Below, in pieces: positions 7,722 through 17,575 of a stretch of DNA of 64,000 nt. The DNA is from Brevinematales bacterium (GTDB lineage Bacteria; Spirochaetota; Brevinematia; Brevinematales; GWF1-51-8). The stretch spans positions 62,001 to 126,000 of the forward strand of contig JAGVBZ010000035.1 of assembly GCA_020059465.1 (NCBI GenBank). Direction: 5' to 3'. The notes beneath the pieces are model-generated. The model saw only the letters and a list, made by a program, of their open reading frames with translations, was not told where the DNA came from and ran no database searches. Positions within the stretch are counted from its first letter, which is position 1; every line of letters starts with the position of its first letter. Made by a program: the position numbers and the translations under genes.

Positions 7722-9797
7722 TTATTCCTTCAATGACACCGTTTGCGAATTATTGTTTATTTCCTTCGGGTCTATCAGTTTCAGGCTGCCCAGACTGACA
7801 TCGAGAGTCTCGAGTTGATCGCTGATCGACATAAAATAATGATAGATATGGTCGAATACGTCGGTTAGCGCGGTCAGGTAATTTTCCTGGTGTTTTCCCA
7901 CCTGATCGATCTTGGAGGTGGAGGTTTCGAGAGATGAAACCGAACCCATGAGTCTCCGGTTGCTGTCGGCCTGAAACTCAAGGTTTTGTGTAATTCCTTC
8001 AGTGATAGAAACGACACGCTTCATTTCGTCTCCGCTGGAGACCGACTTCTCCCTGTGTCCATCGGCCGCGACCTCGATATCCTTTATCAGCTGGTTTGTC
8101 GATTTTACCGCGTCCTGTATCGAATGCATCGCAATCGACATCGATTTTGCGCGGTTGACCAGCGTCTCGATCTGTTTAGTCATCGAGTTTAGCAAATCAG
8201 CGATTTCAGTGGTCTGCTTGGAGGTGCTCTCGGAAAGAGAACGGATCTCGCTTGCAACCACCGCAAAACCGGCGCCGAATTCTCCGGCATGAGCGGCTTC
8301 GATTGCGGCATTCATCGCCATGATATTTGTTTCATCCGCAATGGAATATATGGTATCGGTAATATCGGATATACTCGAACCGGAATCCCGGATGTTTCCG
8401 ATTGCCTCGTTCATTTCAATGATTGCTCTTGCACCCTCGTCTGCGGAGGTGGTGAGCTTGTTTCCGAATTCCGCCGCCTTTTCAGCCGATTGGGTAAGGT
8501 TTTTCATCGATACGGCAAAGCTTGCGAAGGATTGTCCGGTGTCGCTGATTAAGTGCGACTGCTCCCGGATTTTTGATATATTATCATCGATGACAGTTAC
8601 AAGGCTTTTTATTAAACCCGAGGTCTGGTGGGATACATCGACCTGTTGGCCGACCTCGTTGGAAACCTCCTGCGTCAGGGTCTGTATTTCCTCGTTGGAA
8701 CGCATCAGTTCCTCGATATTATGCTGTTCCTGACGTGTCTGATCGATCAGGCTGCGGGCAATCTTGTATATGCTCAGAAACAATCCGTTCAGGTTTAAAA
8801 TCAGTTGATTGATCAGTACCTGTAATTCCCCGATATCGTCGTCGGTGGTTTTCACGAGGAAGTGTGAAAGGTCGCCTTCCAGATTGACAATGTCGCGCAG
8901 ACGAGTATTGATGCCTTTGATGTGGGATGAAAAATTATAAACCCAGACGCCGAGAATAAACCAGAGAACTGCGATGAAAAGCGCCGATAAACCGGTGAAG
9001 AACAGGTTACGGTAAATGTATTCCTCGTTCATGGATGCTATCATTAAATCAGCTTTTTCTTTTACAACCGGGTCTGAGGACTGTCCCGCTAAAAAAAGAA
9101 ACTCCCGGTATGGATTAGAGAAACCTTCCTTAAAATCGGGATTGACCTTTAATGCGATATGATCCACTCCGCTCAGCGTTTCATTCTGACTGAGTAAAAT
9201 CATCGTAAAACCGATAGAGATCATCAATGTAAATGCGAATACGGTAATCAATGTACGTTTTCTCAGGCTGACAGGCTTGTCCATCAGGTGGAATTCCTGA
9301 ACCTTCATACTCTCTTTGACTTTACGCATGACGAAACTGAAATACTCTCTCTGCAGGATTCCTAAAACCGGGCCTATCGACATGACGACAACAGTAAACC
9401 TGATTGTCGACCATCGTAATGCGCCGTCGGCAAACATAGTTGCGGCTACGGAGAGCGGGGTGACTACCATGAAACCGATGACATTTACCATCATAAAAAA
9501 GCGGTTTATAAACGCTTCTTTCTTTAGAAATAAAACTTTATCCTCGCCGGATAATTGACAATCCTGACCGCATTTTCCGATCAGTTTCACAATGGGAGAA
9601 AGAAGAATCCTTATGATAATACTTACAATGATAAAAACACAGATGATTGATGCGACGGCGGGACCCATTCCCTTCAGCACCATATCGAACGGCAGTCCTA
9701 AAAACGGATATATAATAAAAAATGAAAAAATAACGAATAATATTTCTGAAAGCAGAAAGAAGATCAGCATGGAGCGGACGAGTGGAATTTTTTTCAT
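7722..9797 (-). CDS. Methyl-accepting chemotaxis-like protein with six predicted membrane helices
   Basis: A signal-transducing receptor. The signalling hairpin tip is clear ([20 protein letters not shown], about residues 490-510), with long coiled coils on both sides. The N-terminal half is unusual: six hydrophobic helices (about 10-33, 45-67, 102-120, 131-148, 187-207, 268-290) rather than the normal two, with a short extracytoplasmic loop of about 60 residues between helices 5 and 6, then a HAMP-like region (about 290-345). No CheR-binding pentapeptide is seen at the C terminus. It sits between the CBS-HATPase and a DRTGG gene, which suggests it feeds that local module rather than, or as well as, flagellar chemotaxis. 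Confidence 0.85.
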   Translation of the reverse strand: MKKIPLVRSMLIFFLLSEILFVIFSFFIIYPFLGLPFDMVLKGMGPAVASIICVFIIVSIIIRILLSPIVKLIGKCGQDCQLSGEDKVLFLKKEAFINRFFMMVNVIGFMVVTPLSVAATMFADGALRWSTIRFTVVVMSIGPVLGILQREYFSFVMRKVKESMKVQEFHLMDKPVSLRKRTLITVFAFTLMISIGFTMILLSQNETLSGVDHIALKVNPDFKEGFSNPYREFLFLAGQSSDPVVKEKADLMIASMNEEYIYRNLFFTGLSALFIAVLWFILGVWVYNFSSHIKGINTRLRDIVNLEGDLSHFLVKTTDDDIGELQVLINQLILNLNGLFLSIYKIARSLIDQTRQEQHNIEELMRSNEEIQTLTQEVSNEVGQQVDVSHQTSGLIKSLVTVIDDNISKIREQSHLISDTGQSFASFAVSMKNLTQSAEKAAEFGNKLTTSADEGARAIIEMNEAIGNIRDSGSSISDITDTIYSIADETNIMAMNAAIEAAHAGEFGAGFAVVASEIRSLSESTSKQTTEIADLLNSMTKQIETLVNRAKSMSIAMHSIQDAVKSTNQLIKDIEVAADGHREKSVSSGDEMKRVVSITEGITQNLEFQADSNRRLMGSVSSLETSTSKIDQVGKHQENYLTALTDVFDHIYHYFMSISDQLETLDVSLGSLKLIDPKEINNNSQTVSLKE

Positions 9798-9815
9798 AGT
9801 TCCCCCAATCGGAGA

Positions 9816-10730
9816 TTATTCGCCTGAAATCTGGATCACCGAACGTACGGTGGTTCCTTTTCCTATTGCAGATTCGATCTTAAAATCGTCGGAAACCTTG
9901 ATTACATTCGGGAGACCCATTCCCGCGCCAAATCCGAGTGAACGAATCCATTCGTTAGCGGTGGAAAATCCCGGCTTGATTACCTCGTCGGGATTCTCGA
10001 TACCCGGCCCGGTATCCTCTGCGATCAGCACGATTTTTGAGGGGTCAAGCTCAAGCATCAGCTTCCCGCCATCGGAATGGATTGCAACATTGATCTCCAG
10101 CTCATAGGAGGCAATAGAAGCGCGGCGGATAGTTTTCTGAGAAATCTCCTGCTCCCGGAGCAGACGTTTTATTTCAAACGACGCTCTTCCAGCGTTCTCG
10201 AAATCCAGCTTTTTTATCGGGAACTCCTCGTGAATCTTATTCGCAGAGTGGGCGGGATGTTCTGGATGAATCCTGTCTTCCAGTTCGGTGATTTCCTGAT
10301 TTAATTCCTGTACGAGCGACATCAGAATATCGCGGCTGGTCAGTATCCCCACCAGTTGTTTGTTTTTATCGATTACAGGGAATCTGCCGTAGGAATACTT
10401 ATCGAAATAGGATATGGCGAATGTGAGCGGCATATCGTCCTCGAGAAAGACAACAGACTTGGTCATATGCATTTCAATTGTTTCGTCGATATATCCCTTA
10501 TCGAATGCATTGAGGATATCGTCTACGCTGATAATTCCGAGGAGCCGTTCGCCGTCGACAACCGGGATACCCGAGACCCGTTTCTCCTTCATCATCCTCT
10601 GTGCTTCGCGCAGAGTGTTTGTTTTTTTTGTCATATGTAAAGTAGTGGACATTGCATCCTTTACTTTTAGACGAAGCAGGATTTCAGTGACAACGCTTGG
10701 GAGTTTTTCAAGGGAGATTTTAGAAGCCAT
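9816..10730 (-). CDS. CBS-pair protein fused to an RsbW/histidine-kinase-like ATPase domain
   Basis: Two CBS motifs (about residues 25-75 and 85-145) form a Bateman module that usually senses adenine nucleotides. A coiled linker leads to a C-terminal HATPase domain of the anti-sigma/RsbW type (165-304), with EDTGPGI (N-box aspartate region), GFGAGMGLPN and GKGTTV ATP-lid motifs. There is no phosphorylatable-histidine dimerisation domain, so it is more like a serine kinase or anti-sigma factor than a classical sensor kinase. It overlaps the upstream DRTGG gene by 11 bases. Similar proteins accompany DRTGG and PHP genes in hydrogenase regions of anaerobes. Confidence 0.85.
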   Translation of the reverse strand: MASKISLEKLPSVVTEILLRLKVKDAMSTTLHMTKKTNTLREAQRMMKEKRVSGIPVVDGERLLGIISVDDILNAFDKGYIDETIEMHMTKSVVFLEDDMPLTFAISYFDKYSYGRFPVIDKNKQLVGILTSRDILMSLVQELNQEITELEDRIHPEHPAHSANKIHEEFPIKKLDFENAGRASFEIKRLLREQEISQKTIRRASIASYELEINVAIHSDGGKLMLELDPSKIVLIAEDTGPGIENPDEVIKPGFSTANEWIRSLGFGAGMGLPNVIKVSDDFKIESAIGKGTTVRSVIQISGE

Positions 10731-11073
10731 TTTTCCGCTCTACGGGGAACAGTTTTCCCAATAAAACACATGCCTCGAAGTTATAGTAGGATGTCCATAG
10801 CAGTGTGATTTTCAGCTCGTTGGCAAGTTTTACGGTATCCTCAGGGACATTTTTTCCGTTGGTGAGTAAAATCGCGTTCGCCTCAACCATATCGGCGGTA
10901 CGGACGACCTGCGGGGTTGTCAGCCCGGTAACCAGAAGGATTTCCTCCATATCGGTGGTAAGCACATCGCTCATCAGACCGGATGCAAGCACGCCTATAA
11001 CATAGTCTTTATCGCCCTGATAGAGCACCTTACAGTTCAATAATTCTACGATATCCTGAATACTTACTTTCAT
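10720..11073 (-). CDS. DRTGG-domain protein (first copy)
   Basis: A 117-residue stand-alone DRTGG-type protein: VIGVLASGLMSDVL at about residues 25-38, TTPQVVRTADM, and AILLTNGKNVPE. It is the first gene of the five-gene module, behind a near-consensus promoter in the gap after leuS, and its 3' end overlaps the CBS-HATPase gene by 11 bases, implying translational coupling. The ligand and function are unknown; the frequent pairing with RsbW-like ATPases suggests one protein regulates the other. Confidence 0.75.
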   Translation of the reverse strand: MKVSIQDIVELLNCKVLYQGDKDYVIGVLASGLMSDVLTTDMEEILLVTGLTTPQVVRTADMVEANAILLTNGKNVPEDTVKLANELKITLLWTSYYNFEACVLLGKLFPVERKNGF

Positions 11074-11097
11074 TACATCCTCATATATTGTTCATAG

Positions 11098-11125
11098 ATT
11101 ATAAATCGCACCGTTCTTTTGTCAA
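11098..11125 (-). promoter_or_regulatory. Promoter of the DRTGG/CBS-HATPase/chemoreceptor operon
   Basis: Minus strand: -35 TTGACA (11120-11125), 16 bp spacer, -10 TATAAT (11098-11103). Both hexamers match consensus exactly, so the operon is probably well expressed and independent of leuS. Confidence 0.75.
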
Positions 11126-11146
11126 GCCGTTATTTCAATATCATTC

Positions 11147-13576
11147 TTACTTTATCACAATATTTACGAGTTTGTCCTGTACCGCGATAACCTTTACGAT
11201 CTGCGAGTTCTCTGTCCATTTAATGATTTTCGAGCTGGATAACGCTGTCTCTTTCATCTGCTCGACCGGCGTTCCGCGCGGGATTTCTATACTTTCACGC
11301 AATTTGCCGTTGACCTGCACCACCATGACGTAACTGTCGTCAATGACCAACGCTTCGTCATACTTCGGCCATTCGGCGTTGGAAATGCTCGGGGCGTTCC
11401 CCATAATCTCCCATATTTCCTCCCCGAAATGCGGAGCGAACGGGGCAATCAGACGAGCGAGGACAGATAAAATGCCGGTATACTGTTCGTCCATTTTTGT
11501 CAGTTCGTTCACCAGTATCATCATCTGGCTGATCGCGGTATTGAAATTATTCAGGGAATCGAGGTCGTGCTGGACTTTCTTGATCGTTTTATGTGTGAGC
11601 CGCACCAGTTCATCGGGAGGAGCCGCTTCGGATAAAGGAAACTGTGTATAAAGACGCCAAATTTTCTCAAGAAATTTATAAACACCCTTCAAACCGTTCG
11701 TACTCCACGGCTTCATCACGTCAAGCGGTCCCATAAACATCTCGTACAATCGCATGGAATCCGCGCCGAACATGGCGATAATATCGTCGGGATTGATGAC
11801 ATTTCCCCGTGACTTTGACATCTTCTGCCCGTCCTCTCCGAGAATAATTCCCTGATTGCGGAGTTTCATGAACGGTTCCGCTGTAGCGACAAATCCCTGA
11901 TCAAACAGGAATTTGTGCCAAAAGCGGGAGTAGAGAAGATGAAGTACTGCATGTTCGGCGCCGCCGACATAAAGATCGACGGGCATCCAATAATCCTGTT
12001 TATCGCGCGAGGCGAATTCTTTTTCATTCGCCGGATCGAGATACCTGAGATAATACCAGCACGAACCCGCCCATTGCGGCATTGTATTGGTCTCGCGTTT
12101 ACCGGGGCCGCCGCATTCGGGGCATTTTACATTCACCCAATCGTCAATCGCGGCGAGCGGTGATTCCCCTGTACCGGTGGGCTGGTAGGTCTTCACTTGG
12201 GGCAGGATAAGGGGGAGTTCTGATTCCAGCACGGCAACCGTACCGCATTTTTCGCAATGGATAAGGGGGATCGGTTCCCCCCAGAATCTCTGGCGTGAGA
12301 ATACCCAGTCGCGGAGTTTGTAATTGACAGCGAGCTTACCTATACCCTTCTTCTCGAGCCATTCTGTGATCGATTTCTTAAATTCCGGGGTAGTCAGCCC
12401 GTTAAACTCGCCCGAATTGACGGCGATGCCGTCCGATTCATAAGCGCATTCAAGCTTATCGAACAGCTTACCGTCCGCCGAGACAACCTGTATAATATCG
12501 ATCCCGAACTTGGTCGCAAATTCGAAGTCGCGCTGGTCGTGAGCGGGCACGGCCATGATCGCACCAGTCCCGTAGGAAATCAGGACGTAATCGGATATCC
12601 AGATGGGGATTTCTTTCCCGTTGACAGGGTTGACCGCATACGCGCCGGTAAATACGCCTGTTTTATCTTTATTGAGGTCGGTACGTTCCAGATCGCTTTT
12701 CATTCTCGATCTCGCGATATAGTCATCCACTGCTTTTTTAGTATTCGGGGGAGTTATCTTCTCAACCAACGGGTGCTCGGGCGCTAAAACCATATAGGTC
12801 GCGCCGAATAACGTATCGGGACGTGTCGTAAATACTTTCACCGAGTCGTCCGTGCCTTTCACAGTGAAATCGACCTCTGCGCCCTCGGAACGCCCGATCC
12901 AGTTTCGCTGAAGATGCTTAATAGATTCCGGCCAGTCGAGAGGTTCGAGGTCATCCAGAAGACGGTCGGCGTACGCGGTGATTCGAAGCATCCACTGACG
13001 CATATCTTTCTTAACCACAGGCTCGCCGCAACGGTCGCAACGGCCGTTATTCACTTCCTCATTGGCGATACCTGTTTTACATGAGTTGCACCAGTTGATC
13101 GGGATATTCGCCTCGTAGGCAAGCCCCCCTTTGAATAACTGGAGAAAGATCCACTGTGTCCATTTATAATAATCAGGCTCGCAGGTGGAGATTTCCCGGT
13201 CCCAATCGTAGGAAAATCCAAGCGATTTTATCTGCCTGCGGAAATTATCGATATTCGCGTGTGTCGCTTCGCTGGGGTGGGTGCCGGTTTTTATCGCGTA
13301 GTTTTCCGCGGGCAGCCCGAACGAGTCGAATCCCATCGGATGGAGAACGTTATAACCTTTCATACGGAGATAACGGCATATGATATCGGTTGCGGTATAT
13401 CCCTCGGGATGGCCGACATGCAGGCCCGCGCCGGAGGGATACGGAAACATGTCGAGACAATAAAAACGTTTGTCTTTCGGAATATTCTTGTCTTCCGGGG
13501 TTTTAAAAGTTTTATTTTTTTCCCAGTACTTTTGCCATTTTTTCTCAATCTCGGCGAACACATACTCCCTGCTCAT
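11147..13576 (-). CDS. leuS: Leucyl-tRNA synthetase
   Basis: Charges tRNA-Leu. It is a class I synthetase of normal bacterial size (809 residues from ATG 13576, which follows GGGAG; an upstream in-frame ATG at 13666 would precede the promoter and is rejected). The HIGH-type motif is HVGHPEG near residue 50, the KMSKS signature is KMSKSRGNV near 585, and a zinc ribbon with two C-x2-C pairs (CNSC, CDRC) lies near 160. The CP1 editing domain is present ([14 protein letters not shown] near 245, then the [11 protein letters not shown] stretch). A promoter is at 13605-13633. Confidence 0.97.
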   Translation of the reverse strand: MSREYVFAEIEKKWQKYWEKNKTFKTPEDKNIPKDKRFYCLDMFPYPSGAGLHVGHPEGYTATDIICRYLRMKGYNVLHPMGFDSFGLPAENYAIKTGTHPSEATHANIDNFRRQIKSLGFSYDWDREISTCEPDYYKWTQWIFLQLFKGGLAYEANIPINWCNSCKTGIANEEVNNGRCDRCGEPVVKKDMRQWMLRITAYADRLLDDLEPLDWPESIKHLQRNWIGRSEGAEVDFTVKGTDDSVKVFTTRPDTLFGATYMVLAPEHPLVEKITPPNTKKAVDDYIARSRMKSDLERTDLNKDKTGVFTGAYAVNPVNGKEIPIWISDYVLISYGTGAIMAVPAHDQRDFEFATKFGIDIIQVVSADGKLFDKLECAYESDGIAVNSGEFNGLTTPEFKKSITEWLEKKGIGKLAVNYKLRDWVFSRQRFWGEPIPLIHCEKCGTVAVLESELPLILPQVKTYQPTGTGESPLAAIDDWVNVKCPECGGPGKRETNTMPQWAGSCWYYLRYLDPANEKEFASRDKQDYWMPVDLYVGGAEHAVLHLLYSRFWHKFLFDQGFVATAEPFMKLRNQGIILGEDGQKMSKSRGNVINPDDIIAMFGADSMRLYEMFMGPLDVMKPWSTNGLKGVYKFLEKIWRLYTQFPLSEAAPPDELVRLTHKTIKKVQHDLDSLNNFNTAISQMMILVNELTKMDEQYTGILSVLARLIAPFAPHFGEEIWEIMGNAPSISNAEWPKYDEALVIDDSYVMVVQVNGKLRESIEIPRGTPVEQMKETALSSSKIIKWTENSQIVKVIAVQDKLVNIVIK

Positions 13577-13604
13577 TGAATACTCCCATAATGATTTGAG
13601 GTAT

Positions 13605-13633
13605 ATTGTAAAGCATTTTTCATGGAATATCAA
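13605..13633 (-). promoter_or_regulatory. Promoter of leuS
   Basis: Minus strand: -35 TTGATA (13628-13633), 17 bp spacer, -10 TACAAT (13605-13610), about 29 bases before the leuS ATG. It lies back to back with the response-regulator promoter. Confidence 0.6.
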
Positions 13634-13659
13634 TTTTAAAAACAGGCGGATAGATAATT

Positions 13660-13688
13660 TTGACAAGAAGGGGATTTCACCTTAAACT
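13660..13688 (+). promoter_or_regulatory. Promoter of the REC-REC-GGDEF gene
   Basis: -35 TTGACA (13660-13665), 17 bp spacer, weak -10 TAAACT (13683-13688); the gene starts at 13718. Confidence 0.5.
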
Positions 13689-13717
13689 ATTACGTAAAAA
13701 ACAATAAAGGATTGTCT

Positions 13718-14989
13718 ATGAAAAGGATATTGATTATCGACGACAACCTGACGGTGGTAAAAAACGTATCCAAGAAGCTCAATGATTCCACCGATATTCC
13801 TGTCGACACCGCCTCTTCTTTCCAGGAAGCAAAAGAGATTTTAACCAAGTCGCCGGAAGGATATCAAATAGCAATCGCGGGAGTGGTTTTACCCGATGCG
13901 AAAGATGAGGAAGCTGTGGACTACTGTTTGGAGAAGGGGCTTCCTGTTATTGTTCTGACCGCGTCTTATGACGAAGAAACGCGGGAACGGCTGATTTCCA
14001 AAAATGTTGTCGATTATATTATCGAACGGGATCAGGGTTATGCAGGAGAGCTTGTTGCATCGGTTCGCAGGATTCTCAGGAACATGCACCATAAAGTTCT
14101 CATTGTAGACGATTCCTCTTTTCATAGAAAATTTCTTGACCGTCTGATGAAGAGCCAGCAGTTTATTGTCCTCGAGGCCGAGGACGGTGAGCAGGGGCTG
14201 CAGATGTTCAAAGATCATCCGGATATCAATCTGATTATCGCGGATTACGATATGCCGAAAATGGACGGCTTCCAGATGCTGAACGCGATACGGGAGAAGC
14301 ACGGAAAGGACGAAGTGACTTTTATTATGCTCTCCGGTGAATCCAACGAGGATATAGTCCCAAGGATTCTTAAGCATGGGGCGAACGACTATGTCAAGAA
14401 GCCCTTTAACCGCGAAGAATTTCTCTGCAGAATAAACATGAATCTTGATAATATGGAAATGCTCCATCGGCTGAAGAGTGTGGCTTATTTCGATCTGGAT
14501 ACCGGCCTTTTCAACCGCAGCTATCTCTATGAGCTTGGTCATGTCGTGCATTCCAACGCATCACGGAACAAGTTCAAGATTGCGGTTACTTTAGTGCTGG
14601 TGGACGATTATGACAGTTTTACAAATACATACGGGGTCGATTTTGCTAACAATGTCGTAAAAATAATCGCAAATGTATACGACCAGAGCTTGAAACGCCG
14701 TTCCGATGTAATCGCCCGTTATTCCTCATCGATTTTATGCGTAGTTACTGAGTATCAGGATGAAAAGGAACTTGTCACGTTCTATGATAGTATTCGTGAG
14801 AAAGTAGATCAGCGAAGTTTTAAGTATAAGAGTAAAGAGATAAAACTGAGCGTCAGCATGGCAGTTTCATGCCAGATGGACAATTCGCTTGAAAAGATGG
14901 TGAATAAAGCCATGAATATCATGGATGTGGTTAAAACCAAAGGGCGGGGAATTACAATGACTGCGGCTGATGCAGGTCTCAAAGGATAG
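13718..14989 (+). CDS. Response regulator with two REC domains and a degenerate GGDEF domain
   Basis: A 423-residue signalling protein from ATG 13718 (AAAGG seven bases upstream; an in-frame TTG at 13712 is less likely). REC1 (residues 1-120) has the acidic pair near its start but reads IAIAGVVLPDA where the phosphoaspartate should be, so the acceptor is glycine. REC2 (125-245) is intact: VDDSS, ADYDMPKMDG with the acceptor aspartate, and KKPF lysine. The C-terminal GGDEF-fold domain (260-415) begins with YFDLDTGLFNRSYL but has SSSIL in place of GGDEF, so it probably does not make cyclic di-GMP. The domain order matches a family with REC-REC-GGDEF layout. It may act as a protein-binding or c-di-GMP-sensing switch. 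Confidence 0.85.
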   Translation: MKRILIIDDNLTVVKNVSKKLNDSTDIPVDTASSFQEAKEILTKSPEGYQIAIAGVVLPDAKDEEAVDYCLEKGLPVIVLTASYDEETRERLISKNVVDYIIERDQGYAGELVASVRRILRNMHHKVLIVDDSSFHRKFLDRLMKSQQFIVLEAEDGEQGLQMFKDHPDINLIIADYDMPKMDGFQMLNAIREKHGKDEVTFIMLSGESNEDIVPRILKHGANDYVKKPFNREEFLCRINMNLDNMEMLHRLKSVAYFDLDTGLFNRSYLYELGHVVHSNASRNKFKIAVTLVLVDDYDSFTNTYGVDFANNVVKIIANVYDQSLKRRSDVIARYSSSILCVVTEYQDEKELVTFYDSIREKVDQRSFKYKSKEIKLSVSMAVSCQMDNSLEKMVNKAMNIMDVVKTKGRGITMTAADAGLKG

Positions 14990-15022
14990 TAAAATTATAT
15001 TACAATGTACCGGGAGCCTTAG

Positions 15023-16222
15023 ATGAAATTCAGTGTCGACGAACAGCTTAAAATTATCTCGCGCGGCGCGGTGGAGATTATTCCCGAAGAAGAACTCAAG
15101 AAGAAATTGGAACGTTCGGTAAAGGAGAACCGTCCTCTCAGGGTGAAATGGGGGGCCGATCCGTCCGCCCCGGATATCCATCTCGGACATACGGTTCCGC
15201 TTCGAAAACTTCGGCAGTTTCAGGAACTGGGGCACGAGGTTTATTTCCTGATCGGGGATTTTACTGCTATGATCGGCGATCCCACCGGGAAATCCGAGAC
15301 ACGGAAACAGCTGACCCGCGAGGAAGTCCTGAGGAACGCTGAGACCTATAAACAGCAGATTTTCAAGATACTTGATCCCGCTAAAACAAAGATTGTATTT
15401 AACAGCGAATGGTGTTCGGAGATGAAATTTTCCGATGTACTTCAACTCACATCCCAGTACTCGGTCGCCAGAATGCTCGAGCGCGACGACTTTGCGAAAC
15501 GCTACAAGGAAGGGCGTTCGATATCAATCGTAGAGTTCATGTATCCGCTGATACAGGGTTATGATTCCGTCGCGCTCAAGGCGGATATAGAAGTCGGCGG
15601 AACAGAGCAGAAATTTAACCTGCTTGTCGGACGCGACCTTCAGACGGCGTACGGGCAGGAGCCGCAGGTTATCCTGACTGTTCCGATTATCGAGGGGACT
15701 GACGGCGTGCAGAAGATGAGCAAATCGCTCGGTAATTATATCGGGGTATCTGAAACCCCGAAAGAAATATTCGGCAAGGTAATGTCTATCCCGGACAGTC
15801 TGATCACCAGGTATTTCGAACTTCTGACCGATGTGACACTGGAGAAGATCAGGGAATTCGAGAACAGGATGAAGAAGGGCGAGAATCCCCGCGATTTTAA
15901 AGTACAGCTCGGGCAGGCGATTGTCGGACAACTTCATAGTATGAAGGATGCCGGGGAAGTACTGACGGAGTTCGAAAGGGTTTTCAAGGAGAAGGGGCTT
16001 CCCGATAATATTCCCGGATACACGATTGTACAAGGGGAAAGGAGCATAGTTGATATTGTAATTGCCGCCGGACTGGTATCGTCGAAAAGCGAGATGCGCC
16101 GTTTAATTAAGCAGAACGCTGTATCGATTGACGGTGAGAAAATTACCGAAGAAATCAGTCTTTCGGGCGGCAAGGAACGGATAATAAAAATTGGAAAAAG
16201 AATCTTTCTGAAGGTGAAATAA
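15023..16222 (+). CDS. tyrS: Tyrosyl-tRNA synthetase
   Basis: Charges tRNA-Tyr. Class I synthetase of 399 residues with the HIGH-type motif HLGHTVPL near residue 53, the tyrosine-site stretch [18 protein letters not shown] near 78, [11 protein letters not shown] near 230 and a C-terminal S4 RNA-binding domain (about 335-399, [17 protein letters not shown]). Length and motif spacing fit the shorter TyrZ-like subgroup. The ribosome site GGGAG precedes ATG 15023. The stop codon directly abuts the start of the sirtuin gene. Confidence 0.95.
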   Translation: MKFSVDEQLKIISRGAVEIIPEEELKKKLERSVKENRPLRVKWGADPSAPDIHLGHTVPLRKLRQFQELGHEVYFLIGDFTAMIGDPTGKSETRKQLTREEVLRNAETYKQQIFKILDPAKTKIVFNSEWCSEMKFSDVLQLTSQYSVARMLERDDFAKRYKEGRSISIVEFMYPLIQGYDSVALKADIEVGGTEQKFNLLVGRDLQTAYGQEPQVILTVPIIEGTDGVQKMSKSLGNYIGVSETPKEIFGKVMSIPDSLITRYFELLTDVTLEKIREFENRMKKGENPRDFKVQLGQAIVGQLHSMKDAGEVLTEFERVFKEKGLPDNIPGYTIVQGERSIVDIVIAAGLVSSKSEMRRLIKQNAVSIDGEKITEEISLSGGKERIIKIGKRIFLKVK

Positions 16223-16963
16223 ATGCTATTGGAAGGCCTCGATCTTTTTATGGATTCGTTATCGAAATCCAAGTATATTGTCGCCCTGACAGGCGCGGGT
16301 ATATCGACCAATGCGGGAATCCAGGATTTCCGCGGTCCGAACGGTATCTATAAGCGCAAAGATATTCCCGGCGAAAAAATATTCGAGATCAAGTATTTCA
16401 ACGAAAATCCATCGGATTTCTACTCGGTGTTTTCCGAGATGATCGATACATACGCGAACGCCATACCGACGAAAGGGCATCTGTTCCTAAAAAAACTCGA
16501 GGATATAGGCAGACTGAAAACGGTTATTACCCAGAATATCGACGGACTCCATCAAAAAGCCGGAAACACCAATGTCATAGAAGTACACGGGTCTTTCTCG
16601 AATTTTTACTGTTTGTCCTGCGGGAAAGTTTTCCCGATGAATAGTGACTTAGTCTCTGTCGTCCGCAAGGGAAAAATTCCGCTCTGCGATATCTGTAAAG
16701 CTGCATTGAAACCGGATGTCGTGTTTTTCGGCGAGCCTGTGCATGGGCTGGAAAAAGCTCTGACGGAAGTACAGCGGGCGGATATGCTGATTACGATGGG
16801 AACCTCGTTAACGGTTTATCCGGTTGCAACATTGCCGTCCTATATCACTGATTCCACGATGCTTGTCATCATCAATAACGAACCTACCCAATACGACCAT
16901 CGCGCGAAAATCGTCCTCAATGAAGATATAGATATAATAGTGGAAAGGACGAAGCTTTTATAA
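16223..16963 (+). CDS. cobB: Sir2-family NAD-dependent protein deacylase
   Basis: Removes acyl groups from protein lysines using NAD. The motifs are GAGIS-TNAGIQDFRG (NAD site, residues 21-36), TQNIDGLH (catalytic region near 108), EVHGS (the catalytic histidine near 122), a four-cysteine zinc site (CLSC near 130 and CDIC near 155), and MGTSLTVYP near 195. At 246 residues it is of the usual bacterial size. Its ATG follows the tyrS stop without a gap, with AAGGTG inside the end of tyrS as ribosome site, so translation is coupled to tyrS. Confidence 0.93.
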   Translation: MLLEGLDLFMDSLSKSKYIVALTGAGISTNAGIQDFRGPNGIYKRKDIPGEKIFEIKYFNENPSDFYSVFSEMIDTYANAIPTKGHLFLKKLEDIGRLKTVITQNIDGLHQKAGNTNVIEVHGSFSNFYCLSCGKVFPMNSDLVSVVRKGKIPLCDICKAALKPDVVFFGEPVHGLEKALTEVQRADMLITMGTSLTVYPVATLPSYITDSTMLVIINNEPTQYDHRAKIVLNEDIDIIVERTKLL

Positions 16964-16988
16964 TACGGTTCCATAACTTTCGGTATAA

Positions 16989-17564
16989 TTAAAACTTATC
17001 GACAATCAGTTCCGATAACGGGCGTTTCGGGACATGATGCACTTTTTGCTCGTCGCGCCAGTATTTATAACTGCCGTCGGGCGGGATCTCCTCAATTACC
17101 ACTTTCTCAATGGGTTTTCCGATGGCGATGACCAGCATGATTTCATAGTATTCGGGGATACCGAGCGCCTTTTGAAGCCCGTCTTTATTTACAGAACCGA
17201 TTATCAACCCCCCTAGGCCTATTTCAACCGATCCGAGCAGAATAGTCTGCGCGGCGATTCCATGATCGCACCAGAAATTCTGCGTCAGCCGTTTATCGCC
17301 GAGTATAATTATGTATCCCGATGGGCGTTCTCCTTCCTGCGGGGTTCCCGACGGGCCGAGCAGTCTCGCCCATCCGGTATTTTCGAGTATTACCGCGTTT
17401 ACGGCAGGCTCGACAGAAAGGAAATACCGTAAAGGCTGTAGATTGGTGGCCGACGGGCATAAACGGGTCAGTTCCACGAGTTCGGCGAGAGTTTCTTTTT
17501 TCAGCGGGTATGATTCGTCGTAACGGCGGTAACTGCGGTTTTTTTTCAATAAATCTTTCAGCAT
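16989..17564 (-). CDS. Nitroreductase-family FMN oxidoreductase
   Basis: FMN-dependent reductase of 191 residues. The FMN-phosphate motif is RSYRRYDES at residues 11-19, with the dimer/FMN motif PSATNLQPLRYF near 38 and the GIAAQTILLGSVEIGLGG helix near 122. The substrate is unknown. It lies 11 bases after the acyl-CoA ligase in the same direction and is the last gene of that run; the nearby sirtuin gene is convergent. Confidence 0.88.
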   Translation of the reverse strand: MLKDLLKKNRSYRRYDESYPLKKETLAELVELTRLCPSATNLQPLRYFLSVEPAVNAVILENTGWARLLGPSGTPQEGERPSGYIIILGDKRLTQNFWCDHGIAAQTILLGSVEIGLGGLIIGSVNKDGLQKALGIPEYYEIMLVIAIGKPIEKVVIEEIPPDGSYKYWRDEQKVHHVPKRPLSELIVDKF

Positions 17565-17575
17565 CTGCTGCTCCG

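Noticed and set aside
7216-7798. Opposite-strand frames over the PHP and DRTGG genes
   Set aside because: They have no ribosome sites and no recognised domains; the minus-strand genes have clear family motifs.
13577-13666. Longer leuS start at 13666
   Set aside because: It would include the -10/-35 pair at 13605-13633, and ATG 13576 has a good ribosome site.
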